DNA of 53,334 nt from assembly GCA_964463485.1 (NCBI GenBank), contig CAYXDO010000071.1, positions 1-53,334 of the forward strand, in the 5' to 3' direction. The notes under the pieces were generated by a model. It saw only the letters and a program-made list of their open reading frames with translations. It was not told the origin of the DNA and made no database searches. Made by a program: the position numbers and the translations under genes. The DNA comes from CAYXDO01 sp964463485. Its GTDB lineage: Bacteria > Myxococcota > Kuafuiibacteriia > Kuafuiibacteriales > Kuafuiibacteriaceae. Shown here piece after piece: positions 25,621-34,192 of this stretch (positions within the stretch are counted from its first letter, which is position 1; the number at the start of each line of letters is the position of its first letter).

Positions 25621-26937
25621 TCACTCGGGCCTAGCCCGTGCCGTATCCCGAAGCAACCCTGGAAGCGTCTCCTGCTCCCCGCCCCTCCAGAAGCGGCCGA
25701 GGTGACGAAGATCCAGGGACCGCGAATCTCGACCCATGACGACGACCGCTCGAGTCGAAAACTCGGGAACTTCGACGAAGACTTCGCCATCATTTGTCAA
25801 CGGCTGAGTCAGGTCGTATTCAGTTCGGCGCCGCCGCCCGTCGATTCGCAGAACAACCAGCCGCTGCGCGTCTGGAGGACGATCCTGACTCCAGTAGAGA
25901 TGGGACTTCGGCGGAACCAGCCTGCGAAACGTCGGCTCAATCCGTATTCCGTCCGTTGAAGAGGACACGCGCACGACCGAAGCCGTCGGCGGTCCGAAGC
26001 TCTGGCCGCTATCGCTGAGCATCCCGACTGGGTTGTTGGCGCGCGCCGCCAAATAAAGGCGTCCGCCCCACTCGGTGAGCCAGGGGTTCGAGTGCGGACC
26101 GGCATCGAACCACCACCTGAGCTCGCCGGTCGACCCGTCGATCGCAAACACACGCTCGTAACAAATGACGACGAGCATCCGCCCGGATTTGCCGCTCGAA
26201 TGAGTGAACGAACCGAATTTGCTCCAAGGACTGTCGAATTTTCGAATCTTCTGCCGCGGAAGCCTGACTCGCCAACGCAGTCGGCCGTCGATGGGATCGA
26301 GGGCGAACACGGCTTGGTCGAAGGAAATGACGACCATCCCGTCGAGCCAGGCCGCGCTGAGGCTTCGGCCGCTTTCAGGAGGCTCCGAAAACTCTCTATC
26401 TGGACGAAACACCCAGTTGAGCTTTCCGCGGTCCGCGTCGAACGCCGCGACTTTTGCCGATCCGGCGAACGACGCCAGAAATTGGCCCTCCATCTGGGAG
26501 ATCATAGCACTCTCATCGAACCGCGCGAGCGCGACCCATTTTTGATTTCGGAGGACCATGATCGTCTCTCCGAAATGGGTGTACAACGAGGTCGTCGGCG
26601 CGACGCTCGACTCGAGCACGCGATCGGAGTCATCCTCGAGGGAATTTGTCGACCGTCCGGCGCCGAAGTCATTCAGCCTCGAAAGGGGGACCTCCGCACC
26701 CGTCAGGGCGTCGAGAGCTCTGAGACTAGCTCCCGTTCCGGCGACAACGACGCCGTCCACGAGCTCGAAATCCGAGTCAACCAAGTCGTGGCTATGGGTT
26801 CGCCAAAGGACCCGCCCGCTCGCGCCGTCCAGACAGAATATGTCGAAATCCGTCGGAGGGCAGTAAGTCGTAGCCTCCACGGACCCAACCGTCGCGAACG
26901 AGACGAGGACGAGCAAGGCCGAGCGCGAAAAGCTCAT
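25621..26937 (-). CDS. Exported PQQ-like beta-propeller protein
   Basis: A 438-aa protein with a signal peptide (residues 1-22). Repeated propeller strands with the PQQ-like 'A-x-D-x-x-T/D-G-x-x-x-W' motif are seen: FCLDGASGRVLWRT, AFDADRGKLNWVF, ALDPIDGRLRWRV and AIDGSTGELRWWF. This gives at least four blades; no PQQ or metal site is apparent, so it is a binding or scaffolding propeller rather than a dehydrogenase. The start overlaps the stop of the large gene upstream as ATGA, indicating translational coupling. Confidence 0.85.
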   Translation of the reverse strand: MSFSRSALLVLVSFATVGSVEATTYCPPTDFDIFCLDGASGRVLWRTHSHDLVDSDFELVDGVVVAGTGASLRALDALTGAEVPLSRLNDFGAGRSTNSLEDDSDRVLESSVAPTTSLYTHFGETIMVLRNQKWVALARFDESAMISQMEGQFLASFAGSAKVAAFDADRGKLNWVFRPDREFSEPPESGRSLSAAWLDGMVVISFDQAVFALDPIDGRLRWRVRLPRQKIRKFDSPWSKFGSFTHSSGKSGRMLVVICYERVFAIDGSTGELRWWFDAGPHSNPWLTEWGGRLYLAARANNPVGMLSDSGQSFGPPTASVVRVSSSTDGIRIEPTFRRLVPPKSHLYWSQDRPPDAQRLVVLRIDGRRRRTEYDLTQPLTNDGEVFVEVPEFSTRAVVVMGRDSRSLDLRHLGRFWRGGEQETLPGLLRDTARARPE

Positions 26938-29675
26938 GGCTCCTCCTTTTGGAACGTCGAAGCGAGATCGATGACAATCTCCGATGCCCGGCCCACGACG
27001 ACGGGGACGTGGAAGCGATCCGCTCCGGCGAGCTCGATCTCGGCGTCATAGTCGCCGACAGGGACTCCCAGAAACGTCCACTCTGCCAACCCAGGGCCCA
27101 AGGCCGGGTTCCCGTCGATCCGATCGGTGCGATCATCTCGCCGGTCGACGAGGTGTACACGGTCGGCATGGGTCTGCTGCCCATCGACGTCGCGAAATCG
27201 AAGGGTCAGGTTGGCGCGGAGGCAGTCCGCTAGCTCGAAGTGTCCTCGTTCCCCGGCCGCGAGCTCGACGAGCTCATCCGGGCACGGGTGATCATCCCCA
27301 AATCTGACTCGATACTGCCCAGGGGACAAACGGCGGAACAGGACCGCGCCGTCGGAGCCCGTCGTCTCGGAGCGAACCTGCTCGCCTCCGCGCAGAGTCA
27401 CTCGAAGGCCCGGCCGTGGTTTTCCGGTCGAGTCGACCCTCCGAATTTCGCACTCGGAAAAGGCTTGGCTGTCGGTGTCGACGCCAAGTGTCCGAGGTAA
27501 TCTCTTTTCAGTTCGAAGCGCTTCGACTCGCTTTCGAATCGCTCGCCACCGCTCGGCGTTCGGTCGGACTTGGCGGAACGCGTGGGCCCAAGGGAGCATC
27601 TGCGCAGCCTTCGCTGCAACCTGCGCCTTCGAGCCGGTCCTGGCCAAGACCTCGCGGGATCCGTATCCTGCTGAGATGCGATAGGTATGGTCCGCACAGA
27701 GTTGAGTCAGCTCGAAGGTACCGTCGGTTTCCGACTCCGTCTCGAGCAGCGAGAAGTCGCAGGGTGCGGAGCCGACTTGCGGCTCGAGCACGGCTCTCAC
27801 CTCGGCGAGCGGCACCGACCTTCCAGCTTCGTCGACGACCGATCCGGTAATTCGGCCCGAGTCGGTGAGCTCGACGTGAATCGAAGCTCCATCTCCCTCC
27901 GTCTTCCGGGCTATTCTGGCGAATCCTCCGCCCGTTCCGCTGGACTTCGATTCAGACGGATCCTCCACGGAAGTCAGACCCACTGTCGCCCGGACGAAAG
28001 GTCGCACTTGGTTTCCGGCCCGGATCTCGTACGCCCCGGGCTCGACCGACTCGAATCGAAACGACCCAGACGACGACGTCCGCGTCGAGACGGTCGGATG
28101 CGAGCCGTCGTTCGCGACGAGGTCTACCTCCACTTCGCTCAGCGCCTCTCCTTTCACGGCGACCCGACCGAGCAGCGGGCTCCCGCGCAGTGGAATTAAC
28201 AGACCTCGAGTCGGCAGCAAGGCGTCCACGAAATCGGCCCGCCCTTCCACGCGAATCCAGTAGCGGCCGGGTGGCAGCAGCGGGGCTTCGAACACGCCGG
28301 TCGAGCTCGTTCGAGCCCGTGCGGTGGAGAGTCCGATCTCCGTGGGGAGATCGGAGCTCGAACCGCGCGAGTCGAATCGAGGCACGATGAAGTCCACCCA
28401 CGCATCGACGGGACCGGTCGCGCCTACTACTCTTCCGCCCCGTCGCGAAGGTCCCGGCTCTCGAACGAGCGAACTCAGCCGCAGTGGAAGAGTGAGATCG
28501 GGCCGCGCCAACGCGATCGTGGTCGTCGACGAAAACCCCAGCGCAGTGGCTGTCAGGTGTATCCATCCCGGTCTGAGTTGGATTTCGAATTTGCCTCGGT
28601 CGTCGGTCGTCCATGATCCGTGGGACAACGCGTCACCTCGGACGATCAGCCGCGCTTCTCGAACGGGCCGTCCGTCCGGAGCCAGCACCTTGCCACGGAC
28701 GCGGACGCTGGGCTTCAGCGAAACCTCGACCGCTCTTTGAATGAAAGGGATGGCTTCTGACCAGGCCGAACCTGATTTGTCGCCCTTGCTCGCGCTGATC
28801 ACGCCGAGTCCGAACGGAACGCGAGGAAAGTGGAAGCGACCACGACCGTCGGTCTTCGTTCGCGCCACGAAGCCTTCGAGCTGAAGCAGCACCTCTGCGT
28901 GCTCGACCAACGAGGAGCCGTCGTGGACGTAACCAGAGCGAGGTGACTCCACAGTGAGATAGGAGTGTCGCTCGGGGAGCCCGACCTTTTTCGCCTCGTC
29001 GTGAGTATCGGTTCGGAGCGATTCGACTCGAAAAAGCCAGTGGCCTTGAGGAGACCATGACTCGATCTCGCCGGGTGCTCGTGTTTGCCGGGTTGTCGGC
29101 CGCGGCCTCTCGCTTTGGAAGATCTGCCATTGCCGCAGCTCGAGGCGTTCATCGAGTCCGAACTCCCGATTGTGGCGGTCCCGAGCCATCAACAGGCCCG
29201 AGCGAGCGTCGAAAACCCATTTTTCGAGATCTCCGCCGAACGGGACGCAGGTCACCAATCTGCGGTGAGTCTCACAATTCGGTCGGTCTACGTTGGGCGT
29301 CGTCGATTCGAATAGGAGCCTCAGGGATCGCTTGGTTCGTTCCTCTCGATTCGACGGCCAGATTCTAGGGGGGAGAGTAGGATTCTCGATCCAGGCGAGT
29401 GACTCGTCGATGCCGAACCCCCAGGTCCCAAATCCCTCGGTCGTGACAACGACCTGCGCACGATCGGGGGATTCGAAGGTAGCGACGAATGTGCCCGTCG
29501 CTCCCGTATCGAAGTCGCGAAAATAGCCCTGGGCCTCGAACGAGCGTAGTCCAGCGAACCCGGCGACGGCGCGAAACCGATCGAAAGGGTTCGCTGCGTC
29601 GGCACTAGACGTCGTGCACAGCGAGCACATCAGAGCGGCGGCGACTGCCCGTGCGTTTGGTGTTCTCCAAGTCAC
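26934..29675 (-). CDS. Large exported protein with carboxypeptidase-regulatory-like domains
   Basis: A 913-aa protein with a GTG start and a signal peptide (about 1-27). Residues 30-230 are a beta-rich domain that may be a lipoprotein-carrier-like fold. The remainder is a chain of Ig-like carboxypeptidase-regulatory domains, shown by recurring units such as VRGKVLAPDGRPVREARLIV, ITGSVVDEAGRSVPLAEVRA and CEIRRVDSTGKPRPGLRVTL, each followed by a 'T-x-x-x-G-x-F' strand. Five or more units are visible. Such domains act as surface stalks or carbohydrate-binding folds. It is coupled to the propeller protein by a 4-bp ATGA overlap, so the two probably form one surface assembly. Confidence 0.85.
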   Translation of the reverse strand: MTWRTPNARAVAAALMCSLCTTSSADAANPFDRFRAVAGFAGLRSFEAQGYFRDFDTGATGTFVATFESPDRAQVVVTTEGFGTWGFGIDESLAWIENPTLPPRIWPSNREERTKRSLRLLFESTTPNVDRPNCETHRRLVTCVPFGGDLEKWVFDARSGLLMARDRHNREFGLDERLELRQWQIFQSERPRPTTRQTRAPGEIESWSPQGHWLFRVESLRTDTHDEAKKVGLPERHSYLTVESPRSGYVHDGSSLVEHAEVLLQLEGFVARTKTDGRGRFHFPRVPFGLGVISASKGDKSGSAWSEAIPFIQRAVEVSLKPSVRVRGKVLAPDGRPVREARLIVRGDALSHGSWTTDDRGKFEIQLRPGWIHLTATALGFSSTTTIALARPDLTLPLRLSSLVREPGPSRRGGRVVGATGPVDAWVDFIVPRFDSRGSSSDLPTEIGLSTARARTSSTGVFEAPLLPPGRYWIRVEGRADFVDALLPTRGLLIPLRGSPLLGRVAVKGEALSEVEVDLVANDGSHPTVSTRTSSSGSFRFESVEPGAYEIRAGNQVRPFVRATVGLTSVEDPSESKSSGTGGGFARIARKTEGDGASIHVELTDSGRITGSVVDEAGRSVPLAEVRAVLEPQVGSAPCDFSLLETESETDGTFELTQLCADHTYRISAGYGSREVLARTGSKAQVAAKAAQMLPWAHAFRQVRPNAERWRAIRKRVEALRTEKRLPRTLGVDTDSQAFSECEIRRVDSTGKPRPGLRVTLRGGEQVRSETTGSDGAVLFRRLSPGQYRVRFGDDHPCPDELVELAAGERGHFELADCLRANLTLRFRDVDGQQTHADRVHLVDRRDDRTDRIDGNPALGPGLAEWTFLGVPVGDYDAEIELAGADRFHVPVVVGRASEIVIDLASTFQKEEP

Positions 29676-29747
29676 TGGGCATCTCAGCTGGCGGCGCCTC
29701 GGCGGGGGCGCCCGCGAACCGGGCCGAGATTCGTCAACACCTGGCGC

Positions 29748-30587
29748 CTACAACTGTGTTGGATCGATACCCAGAGCGCGAAGCTTCGCGGCCATCACCT
29801 CGGCGCGTTGCTTTTCGGTTTCGGCGCGTTGCTTTTCGGTTTCGGCGCGCTGCTTTTCGGTTTCGGCGCGCTGCTTTTCGGTTTCGGCGCGCTGCGCCTC
29901 CAACTCTGCAAGCTCACTTTCGGTGGGGACGAGCTCGAGACCCTCAGCGTCCCGAGCCAGCGCAAGCTCCCACGCCCCGTCCACCTGGTCTGCCACCAGC
30001 CAAATCTGGAGCTCCTCGCTCCATGCGGGACCAGGACCCGCATACACACGGGCCAGCGCCCCAACTTCGTCGCGCCGGAACACCTGCAGCCGCTCCCGCC
30101 GCGGATTCGCCTTTGGGCTCGTCTCAGCGTCGAAGATCACGAGCTCCCGAGTGCCCAACTGCGCGTACTTATCCGGCGCGTCGTCGTAATCCTTGGTCCA
30201 CTTCTCCGAGACGACTTCGACGGCGAATCGCGGGGGCCTATGCCCTGCTCGCCACGTCTGAAAGGACTTCGGATAGGGCCGCGGCGGAGGGTCGTCGAGC
30301 AGGAAGACGTCAGGAGACACGCGGACCAAGGGCTCGCGCTCAACCCACCCGAAGTAGCAGTCAGCCCCGATGAGCAGGCGATCGTGAGACCATCCTCGCT
30401 CCCGCCCGAGTACCCGAGCCGCGCTCACCAGCCGCTGGATCGTCATGAACTGCTCGGGACTCTGGCCCATGTCTTCCTCGTCGGTGAGGTACCACTGCGA
30501 CCAGTCGATCTTGCCTCCGTCAAGGACGACGAAGCCGCGCGGCGGACGTGAGCCCTCCGTCGCGAGAGATCGTGCGAGGTTGCTCAC
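29748..30587 (-). CDS. Uma2 family (DUF820) nuclease-fold protein, full copy
   Basis: A 279-aa Uma2 protein with the PD-(D/E)xK core: the Asp in VRVSPDVFLLDDPP, the Glu in FAVEVVSEKW and the Lys in DDAPDKYAQLGTRELVIFD. N-terminal residues 1-90 contain the typical 'DEEDMGQSPEQFMTI' and 'LLIGADCYFGW' segments. The C-terminus has four tandem copies of a 7-residue unit (AETEKQR) forming a charged coiled coil, plus AEVMAAKLRALGIDP. The start is a GTG with a GGTGG motif before it; the same GTG is conserved in the second copy. Function of Uma2 proteins is not established. A near-identical but deleted copy lies at 32232-32888. Confidence 0.85.
   Translation of the reverse strand: MSNLARSLATEGSRPPRGFVVLDGGKIDWSQWYLTDEEDMGQSPEQFMTIQRLVSAARVLGRERGWSHDRLLIGADCYFGWVEREPLVRVSPDVFLLDDPPPRPYPKSFQTWRAGHRPPRFAVEVVSEKWTKDYDDAPDKYAQLGTRELVIFDAETSPKANPRRERLQVFRRDEVGALARVYAGPGPAWSEELQIWLVADQVDGAWELALARDAEGLELVPTESELAELEAQRAETEKQRAETEKQRAETEKQRAETEKQRAEVMAAKLRALGIDPTQL
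29801..29884 (-). repeat. Four tandem 21-bp units in the Uma2 gene
   Basis: Units at 29801-29821, 29822-29842, 29843-29863 and 29864-29884 each encode AETEKQR on the minus strand and differ by one base. The sister gene has a single unit (32285-32305). Slippage is the likely origin. Confidence 0.9.
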
Positions 30588-30694
30588 CCACCCAAAGTAC
30601 GCCGATCCGTCGAGCCTGCCAAGGCTCAAACCAGGGGCCAGAGAGCCTGGGCCGGTGGTTGGTCTTTGAGGGTAGGTCGGTGGGGCGGTAGCTT

Positions 30695-32065
30695 ATGAGT
30701 TTCGGCCCGGGATTTCCAACGGTGGCTCGTCGATCGCCCACAGCGTATGATGCGGCCATGCTCGTCGTCAGGTCGCTTCGCTGGCAGGACCTGGACGCCT
30801 CGCGGACCTTCGACCCACTCACGGTTCGTCCGGCCCTCGAGGCTACGTTGCTCGAGGCGGCGCTCGGTATCTCAGACGGACGCCGTCCGTCGAAGAAGCT
30901 CTGGGATGACCGAAAGCTCAACCGAGAGTTGAGCCGGCTGCTCGTGGCCGAGTACGGTGCTTGGGCGGCCGGCTGGAGCTGGGGCAACTGCAACGGCGGC
31001 CCGGTCCGATGCGGCGAGGGGCGCTGCCCGCGGCATCTCGCCCAGTTCCTTCGCGTGAACCATCCGAGCGTTTCCGGGCTCGCCGACATCGTGATCGGTC
31101 AGCTCGACGAATGGCGTCAATTCATCGCTCGGCTCGCGGCCGCCTACGTCGAGATCCGCAGCCACGGTGCCGGGCTCGAAGCGGGACCGCTCGTCGAGCG
31201 CGCCGCAGCGAAGCTCCTTCCCATGATTCTAGAAATCACCAAGGTCCAAGACGCCTGGTACGAGTCGCTCATCGCGAGTCTCTGCTGGTTCGCCGACGAT
31301 CTGGGGGTCGATCCGGACCGAGCGCGGCCGATTATTCGCTCAGTCGTCAGTGGTCGGTTTCACAGTTGGATGGGGCTGAACTCAGACGACGCTGCGCTGG
31401 CGTTTCGAAGTCTCGCCCAGCGACTTGCTGATGAGGCGTCGAGTCCCCGAGAACCCGACGCGTTGGAGGCTTGGCTGGCCGTGCGCGCCCGCGCACCCAA
31501 GGTCGATTCTGCAAACTCTCCTCAGCTCGTACCGGTCGTGCGCGACGGGCACGAGACGTACATCGAGAGATGCGATCGCCGCCGGAGCGTGGTACGGGCC
31601 GACCGGCTGAGTTCAGCGCTTACTCTTTGTCGGTCGGACGCCCGCACCGGACGCGACCTCGACTTCGAACTCCTGAAACGCTGGCAGCGCGCGGTTCTAG
31701 ATCTCGAACACGTGGAGCTTCGCGGCGCGCCGGCCTTCGCGAAGGGGGGGTGGGAACGCTACGGCGTCTTGCCTGACCTCAGGCGTCAGTTCGAAGCCGC
31801 GCTCGGCGAAGCCAACGACGCTGCGGTCCCCGCGATCGAGCGTGCGGCGCGCGTCTACCTCGATGTCTGCTTCTTTCACCCGTTCGCCGACGGAAACGCG
31901 CGAGCCGCGCGCCTAGCGCTGGACTTCGTACTCTCGCGGGAAGGTCTCGCGCTGCATTCGGGCGAGCCTATCTTCGTGTGTGCGCGAGACGCCAGCGATC
32001 GATTTGGCATCTGGTCCCTAGGCCTCGTCATACAATCCATGATCGGGCTACGGGCCGCAGGTTGA
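30695..32065 (+). CDS. Fic family protein
   Basis: The core motif HPFADGNARAARLALDF matches the Fic signature HPFx(D/E)GNxRxxR, with the catalytic His present, near residue 396. Fic enzymes transfer AMP or another nucleotide part to Ser/Thr/Tyr of a target protein. The ~370 residues before it are helix-rich; one Cys-rich stretch (NCNGGPVRCGEGRCP) near residue 100 could bind zinc. I did not see a clear inhibitory helix motif (S/T)xxxE(G/N) in the N-terminal region. The longest start is ATG 30695, after a GGGGCGG stretch; ATG 30758 would remove 21 residues. The gene lies between two direct repeats that each carry a Uma2 gene, and is transcribed opposite to both. Confidence 0.85.
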   Translation: MSFGPGFPTVARRSPTAYDAAMLVVRSLRWQDLDASRTFDPLTVRPALEATLLEAALGISDGRRPSKKLWDDRKLNRELSRLLVAEYGAWAAGWSWGNCNGGPVRCGEGRCPRHLAQFLRVNHPSVSGLADIVIGQLDEWRQFIARLAAAYVEIRSHGAGLEAGPLVERAAAKLLPMILEITKVQDAWYESLIASLCWFADDLGVDPDRARPIIRSVVSGRFHSWMGLNSDDAALAFRSLAQRLADEASSPREPDALEAWLAVRARAPKVDSANSPQLVPVVRDGHETYIERCDRRRSVVRADRLSSALTLCRSDARTGRDLDFELLKRWQRAVLDLEHVELRGAPAFAKGGWERYGVLPDLRRQFEAALGEANDAAVPAIERAARVYLDVCFFHPFADGNARAARLALDFVLSREGLALHSGEPIFVCARDASDRFGIWSLGLVIQSMIGLRAAG

Positions 32066-32207
32066 GCAGAACTGGGAACAATTCATCGGAGTGTTCTTCT
32101 TGAAGCCAGACCCCGAGCCCGTCGAGTTGGCCGGCATTGGCTGGCTCGCTCGCACGCTGCGACTGTTCCCCGTGATCCGACTTCTCGGCTTCGTGAGTTT
32201 GTGCAAG

Positions 32208-32927
32208 CCGAGATTCGTCGACACCCGGCGCCTACAACTTTGTAGGATCGATGCCTAGAGCGCGAAGCTTCGCGGCCATCACCTCGGCGCGTTGCTTTTC
32301 GGTTTCGGCGCGCTGGGCCTCCGACTCTGCAAGCTCGCTTTCGGTGAGGACGAGCTCGACACCCTCAGCGTCCCGAGCCAGCGCAACCCCCCACGACCCG
32401 TCCACCTGGTCTGCCACGAGCCAAATCTGGAGCTCCTCGCTCCATGCGGGACCAGGACCCGCATACACACGGGCCAGCGCCCCAACTTCGTCGCGCCGGA
32501 ACACCTGCAGCCGCTCCCGCCGCGGATTCGCCTTTGGGCTCGTCTCAGCGTCGAAGATCACGAGCTCCCGAGTGCCCAACTGCGCGTACTTATCCGGCGC
32601 GTCGTCGTAATCCTCGGTCCACTTCTCCGAGACGACTTCGACGGCGAATCGCGAGTAGCAGTCAGCCCCGATGAGCAGGCGATCGTGAGACCATCCTCGC
32701 TCCCGCCCGAGTACCCGAGCCGCGCTCACCAGCCGCTGGATCGTCATGAACTGCTCGGGACTCTGGCCCATGTCTTCCTCGTCGGTGAGGTACCACTGCG
32801 ACCAGTCGATCTTGCCTCCGTCAAGGACGACGAAGCCGCGCGGCGGACGTGAGCGCTCCGTCGCGAGAGAGCGTGCGAGGTTGCTCACCCATTGAGAGTA
32901 CGCCGATCTGTCGAGCCTGCCAAGGCT
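32208..32927. repeat. Long direct repeat, copy B (deleted form)
   Basis: About 720 bp matching 29727-30632, in the same orientation and about 1.6 kb away. Relative to copy A it lacks 120 bp and three of four 21-bp units. Confidence 0.85.
32232..32888 (-). CDS. Uma2 paralogue with the catalytic Asp deleted
   Basis: A 218-aa version of the 279-aa Uma2 protein at 29748-30587. The difference of 61 residues is exactly 40 (a 120-bp in-frame deletion joining GAATCGCG to AGTAGCAG) plus 21 (three 7-residue units). The deletion removes the segment from FGWVERE to the Pro-Pro before RFAVEVV and with it the PDV motif that carries the first catalytic Asp. The Glu and Lys positions remain. The frame has no stop, so it may be translated, but the protein is probably inactive as a nuclease. 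A regulatory or partner role is possible. GTG start conserved with the full copy. Confidence 0.75.
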   Translation of the reverse strand: MSNLARSLATERSRPPRGFVVLDGGKIDWSQWYLTDEEDMGQSPEQFMTIQRLVSAARVLGRERGWSHDRLLIGADCYSRFAVEVVSEKWTEDYDDAPDKYAQLGTRELVIFDAETSPKANPRRERLQVFRRDEVGALARVYAGPGPAWSEELQIWLVADQVDGSWGVALARDAEGVELVLTESELAESEAQRAETEKQRAEVMAAKLRALGIDPTKL

Positions 32928-32972
32928 GGTGGGCTGCTCCCTGCGCGACGCGAAGGACCGCCCGCGAGCGGC

Positions 32973-33770
32973 TCAGCGCACCGGGAAGAGCTCGATGGGA
33001 CCGGCGACGCAGGCCTGGGCTTCGAGCTCGGCGGGGCAGGCCATCGCATCCACGGGGCCTTGCTCGAAGACGTAGAGTGAGTATGTCCGGGCGCCCTCGT
33101 GTCCATACAGCTCGAGCAGGAGCTCGAAGCGGCGGGTCCCTGTCCAGACGTGCAGCCAGTCCCGGAAATTGTGATGACTTGCGTACCAACAGAGGTCGTT
33201 CGGCGAAGTCACGGAGGCGACCTTACCCACCTCACCCAGCTCGACGCGCACCGGGACCCACTGAGTATTGGCGAGTGATCCGGAGCCGTCATTCCGCCGC
33301 TCGATCCTCGCGCAGACTCTCTTGTCGGCGCTGTAGAGCTGGAGCACGCTGCCCGCGGGGTCGAAGCGCAGGCTCGAGTCGAAGCCGCAATCGGGAAGCT
33401 CTCCTCCGGCCACGGGAGTGTTCGTCTCTTCGCAAGCCACCTCCTCCGGAGCCACCCAGTCGCCCGGCGTCGAGCACTCGTCCTCGTCGGGACACGCCAC
33501 GGCGACGCAGGTCTCGACTGCCGCGAAGCCCGGCGGACGCGCAATCAGCTCGAGCCGCGACTGACAGGCCGGCAGGCCCCCGACGCCCTCGGCGGCCAGG
33601 CACTCGGCCATGGCCGCGCAATCAGAGTCGGTCTTGCAGAGGGCGACGAGGTCGGCGCACTTCTCTTGGACGCAGACCGAGCAGTCTCCGGAGGGCCCGG
33701 GGGTCGCGGAGCAGGCCGCGAGGGTCACGACCGAGGTGATGAGAGCGCGCATGGACGGAGAGTCGCTCAT
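32973..33770 (-). CDS. Cys-rich lipoprotein, about 265 aa
   Basis: A lipoprotein signal (TSVVTLAAC) is followed by a Cys-rich head with spaced Cys pairs (CSVCVQEKCADLVALC and SDCAAMAECL), then a Cys/acidic linker and a beta-rich C-terminal domain (about 110-265). The Cys head is a common myxobacterial secreted pattern. No function is recognised. The start could be ATG 33770 or ATG 33752, the latter giving a shorter signal (MRALITSVV). The frame is open far upstream into unrelated DNA, and I treat that part as non-coding. Confidence 0.7.
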   Translation of the reverse strand: MSDSPSMRALITSVVTLAACSATPGPSGDCSVCVQEKCADLVALCKTDSDCAAMAECLAAEGVGGLPACQSRLELIARPPGFAAVETCVAVACPDEDECSTPGDWVAPEEVACEETNTPVAGGELPDCGFDSSLRFDPAGSVLQLYSADKRVCARIERRNDGSGSLANTQWVPVRVELGEVGKVASVTSPNDLCWYASHHNFRDWLHVWTGTRRFELLLELYGHEGARTYSLYVFEQGPVDAMACPAELEAQACVAGPIELFPVR

Positions 33771-33771
33771 C

Positions 33772-34077
33772 CTACACCGGATTCGAGGGGGATGAATACC
33801 GGTCAGACAAAAGAAGCTCGACCGGAGCCTTGGATCTCGCACGACCGAGTGGGAAAGAGCCCCGTAAGTTTCGGGACCGGGACCCGGACCGGCGACGGGA
33901 CCGGATCGAGCCGAGCTCTGACTCATCGGTATTCGGACCGGGGCTGGGACTGGTTTTCGCCCCGGCTTGATTGAAGACAAACGGCGAAGGCGAGGCCTTC
34001 GTCTGGACCAGATGACATTTCTTGTACTTTTTGCCGCTGCCGCAGGGGCACGGGTCGTTCCGCCCGATCTTCGCCAT
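33772..34077 (-). CDS. SEC-C motif mini-protein
   Basis: Residues 1-22 are the SEC-C metal-binding motif: GRNDPCPCGSGKKYKKCH, with three Cys and one His for zinc, as at the C-terminus of SecA. The remaining 80 residues are low-complexity Ser/Arg/Pro and overlap a G-G-A-C-C-rich low-complexity tract (about 33868-33952), so the natural protein may be little more than the motif. The ATG has no strong ribosome site. Small free-standing SEC-C proteins are common in bacteria with unknown partners. Confidence 0.65.
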   Translation of the reverse strand: MAKIGRNDPCPCGSGKKYKKCHLVQTKASPSPFVFNQAGAKTSPSPGPNTDESELGSIRSRRRSGSRSRNLRGSFPLGRARSKAPVELLLSDRYSSPSNPV

Positions 34078-34192
34078 GTCGACGTAGATGCTCCGGCTTC
34101 AGGCCGGAGGCAACGATTCGCCCGCTTGCGACCGTTTTCTGTCGAGAGATCGCCCGCCAAGGTCTGCTTCGTGAGGGGTATGGCGGAGCTCC

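Larger units (their letters stand above)
29727..30632. repeat. Long direct repeat, copy A (carries Uma2 gene)
   Basis: About 900 bp nearly identical to 32208-32927 apart from a 120-bp segment (30233-30352) and three 21-bp units present only here. The boundaries share CCGAGATTCGTC at one end and TCGAGCCTGCCAAGGCT at the other. Confidence 0.85.

Noticed and set aside
25608..25793. Longer start for the dienelactone hydrolase
   Set aside because: It overlaps the propeller gene in another frame, and the ATG at 25607 has a ribosome site and gives the family length.
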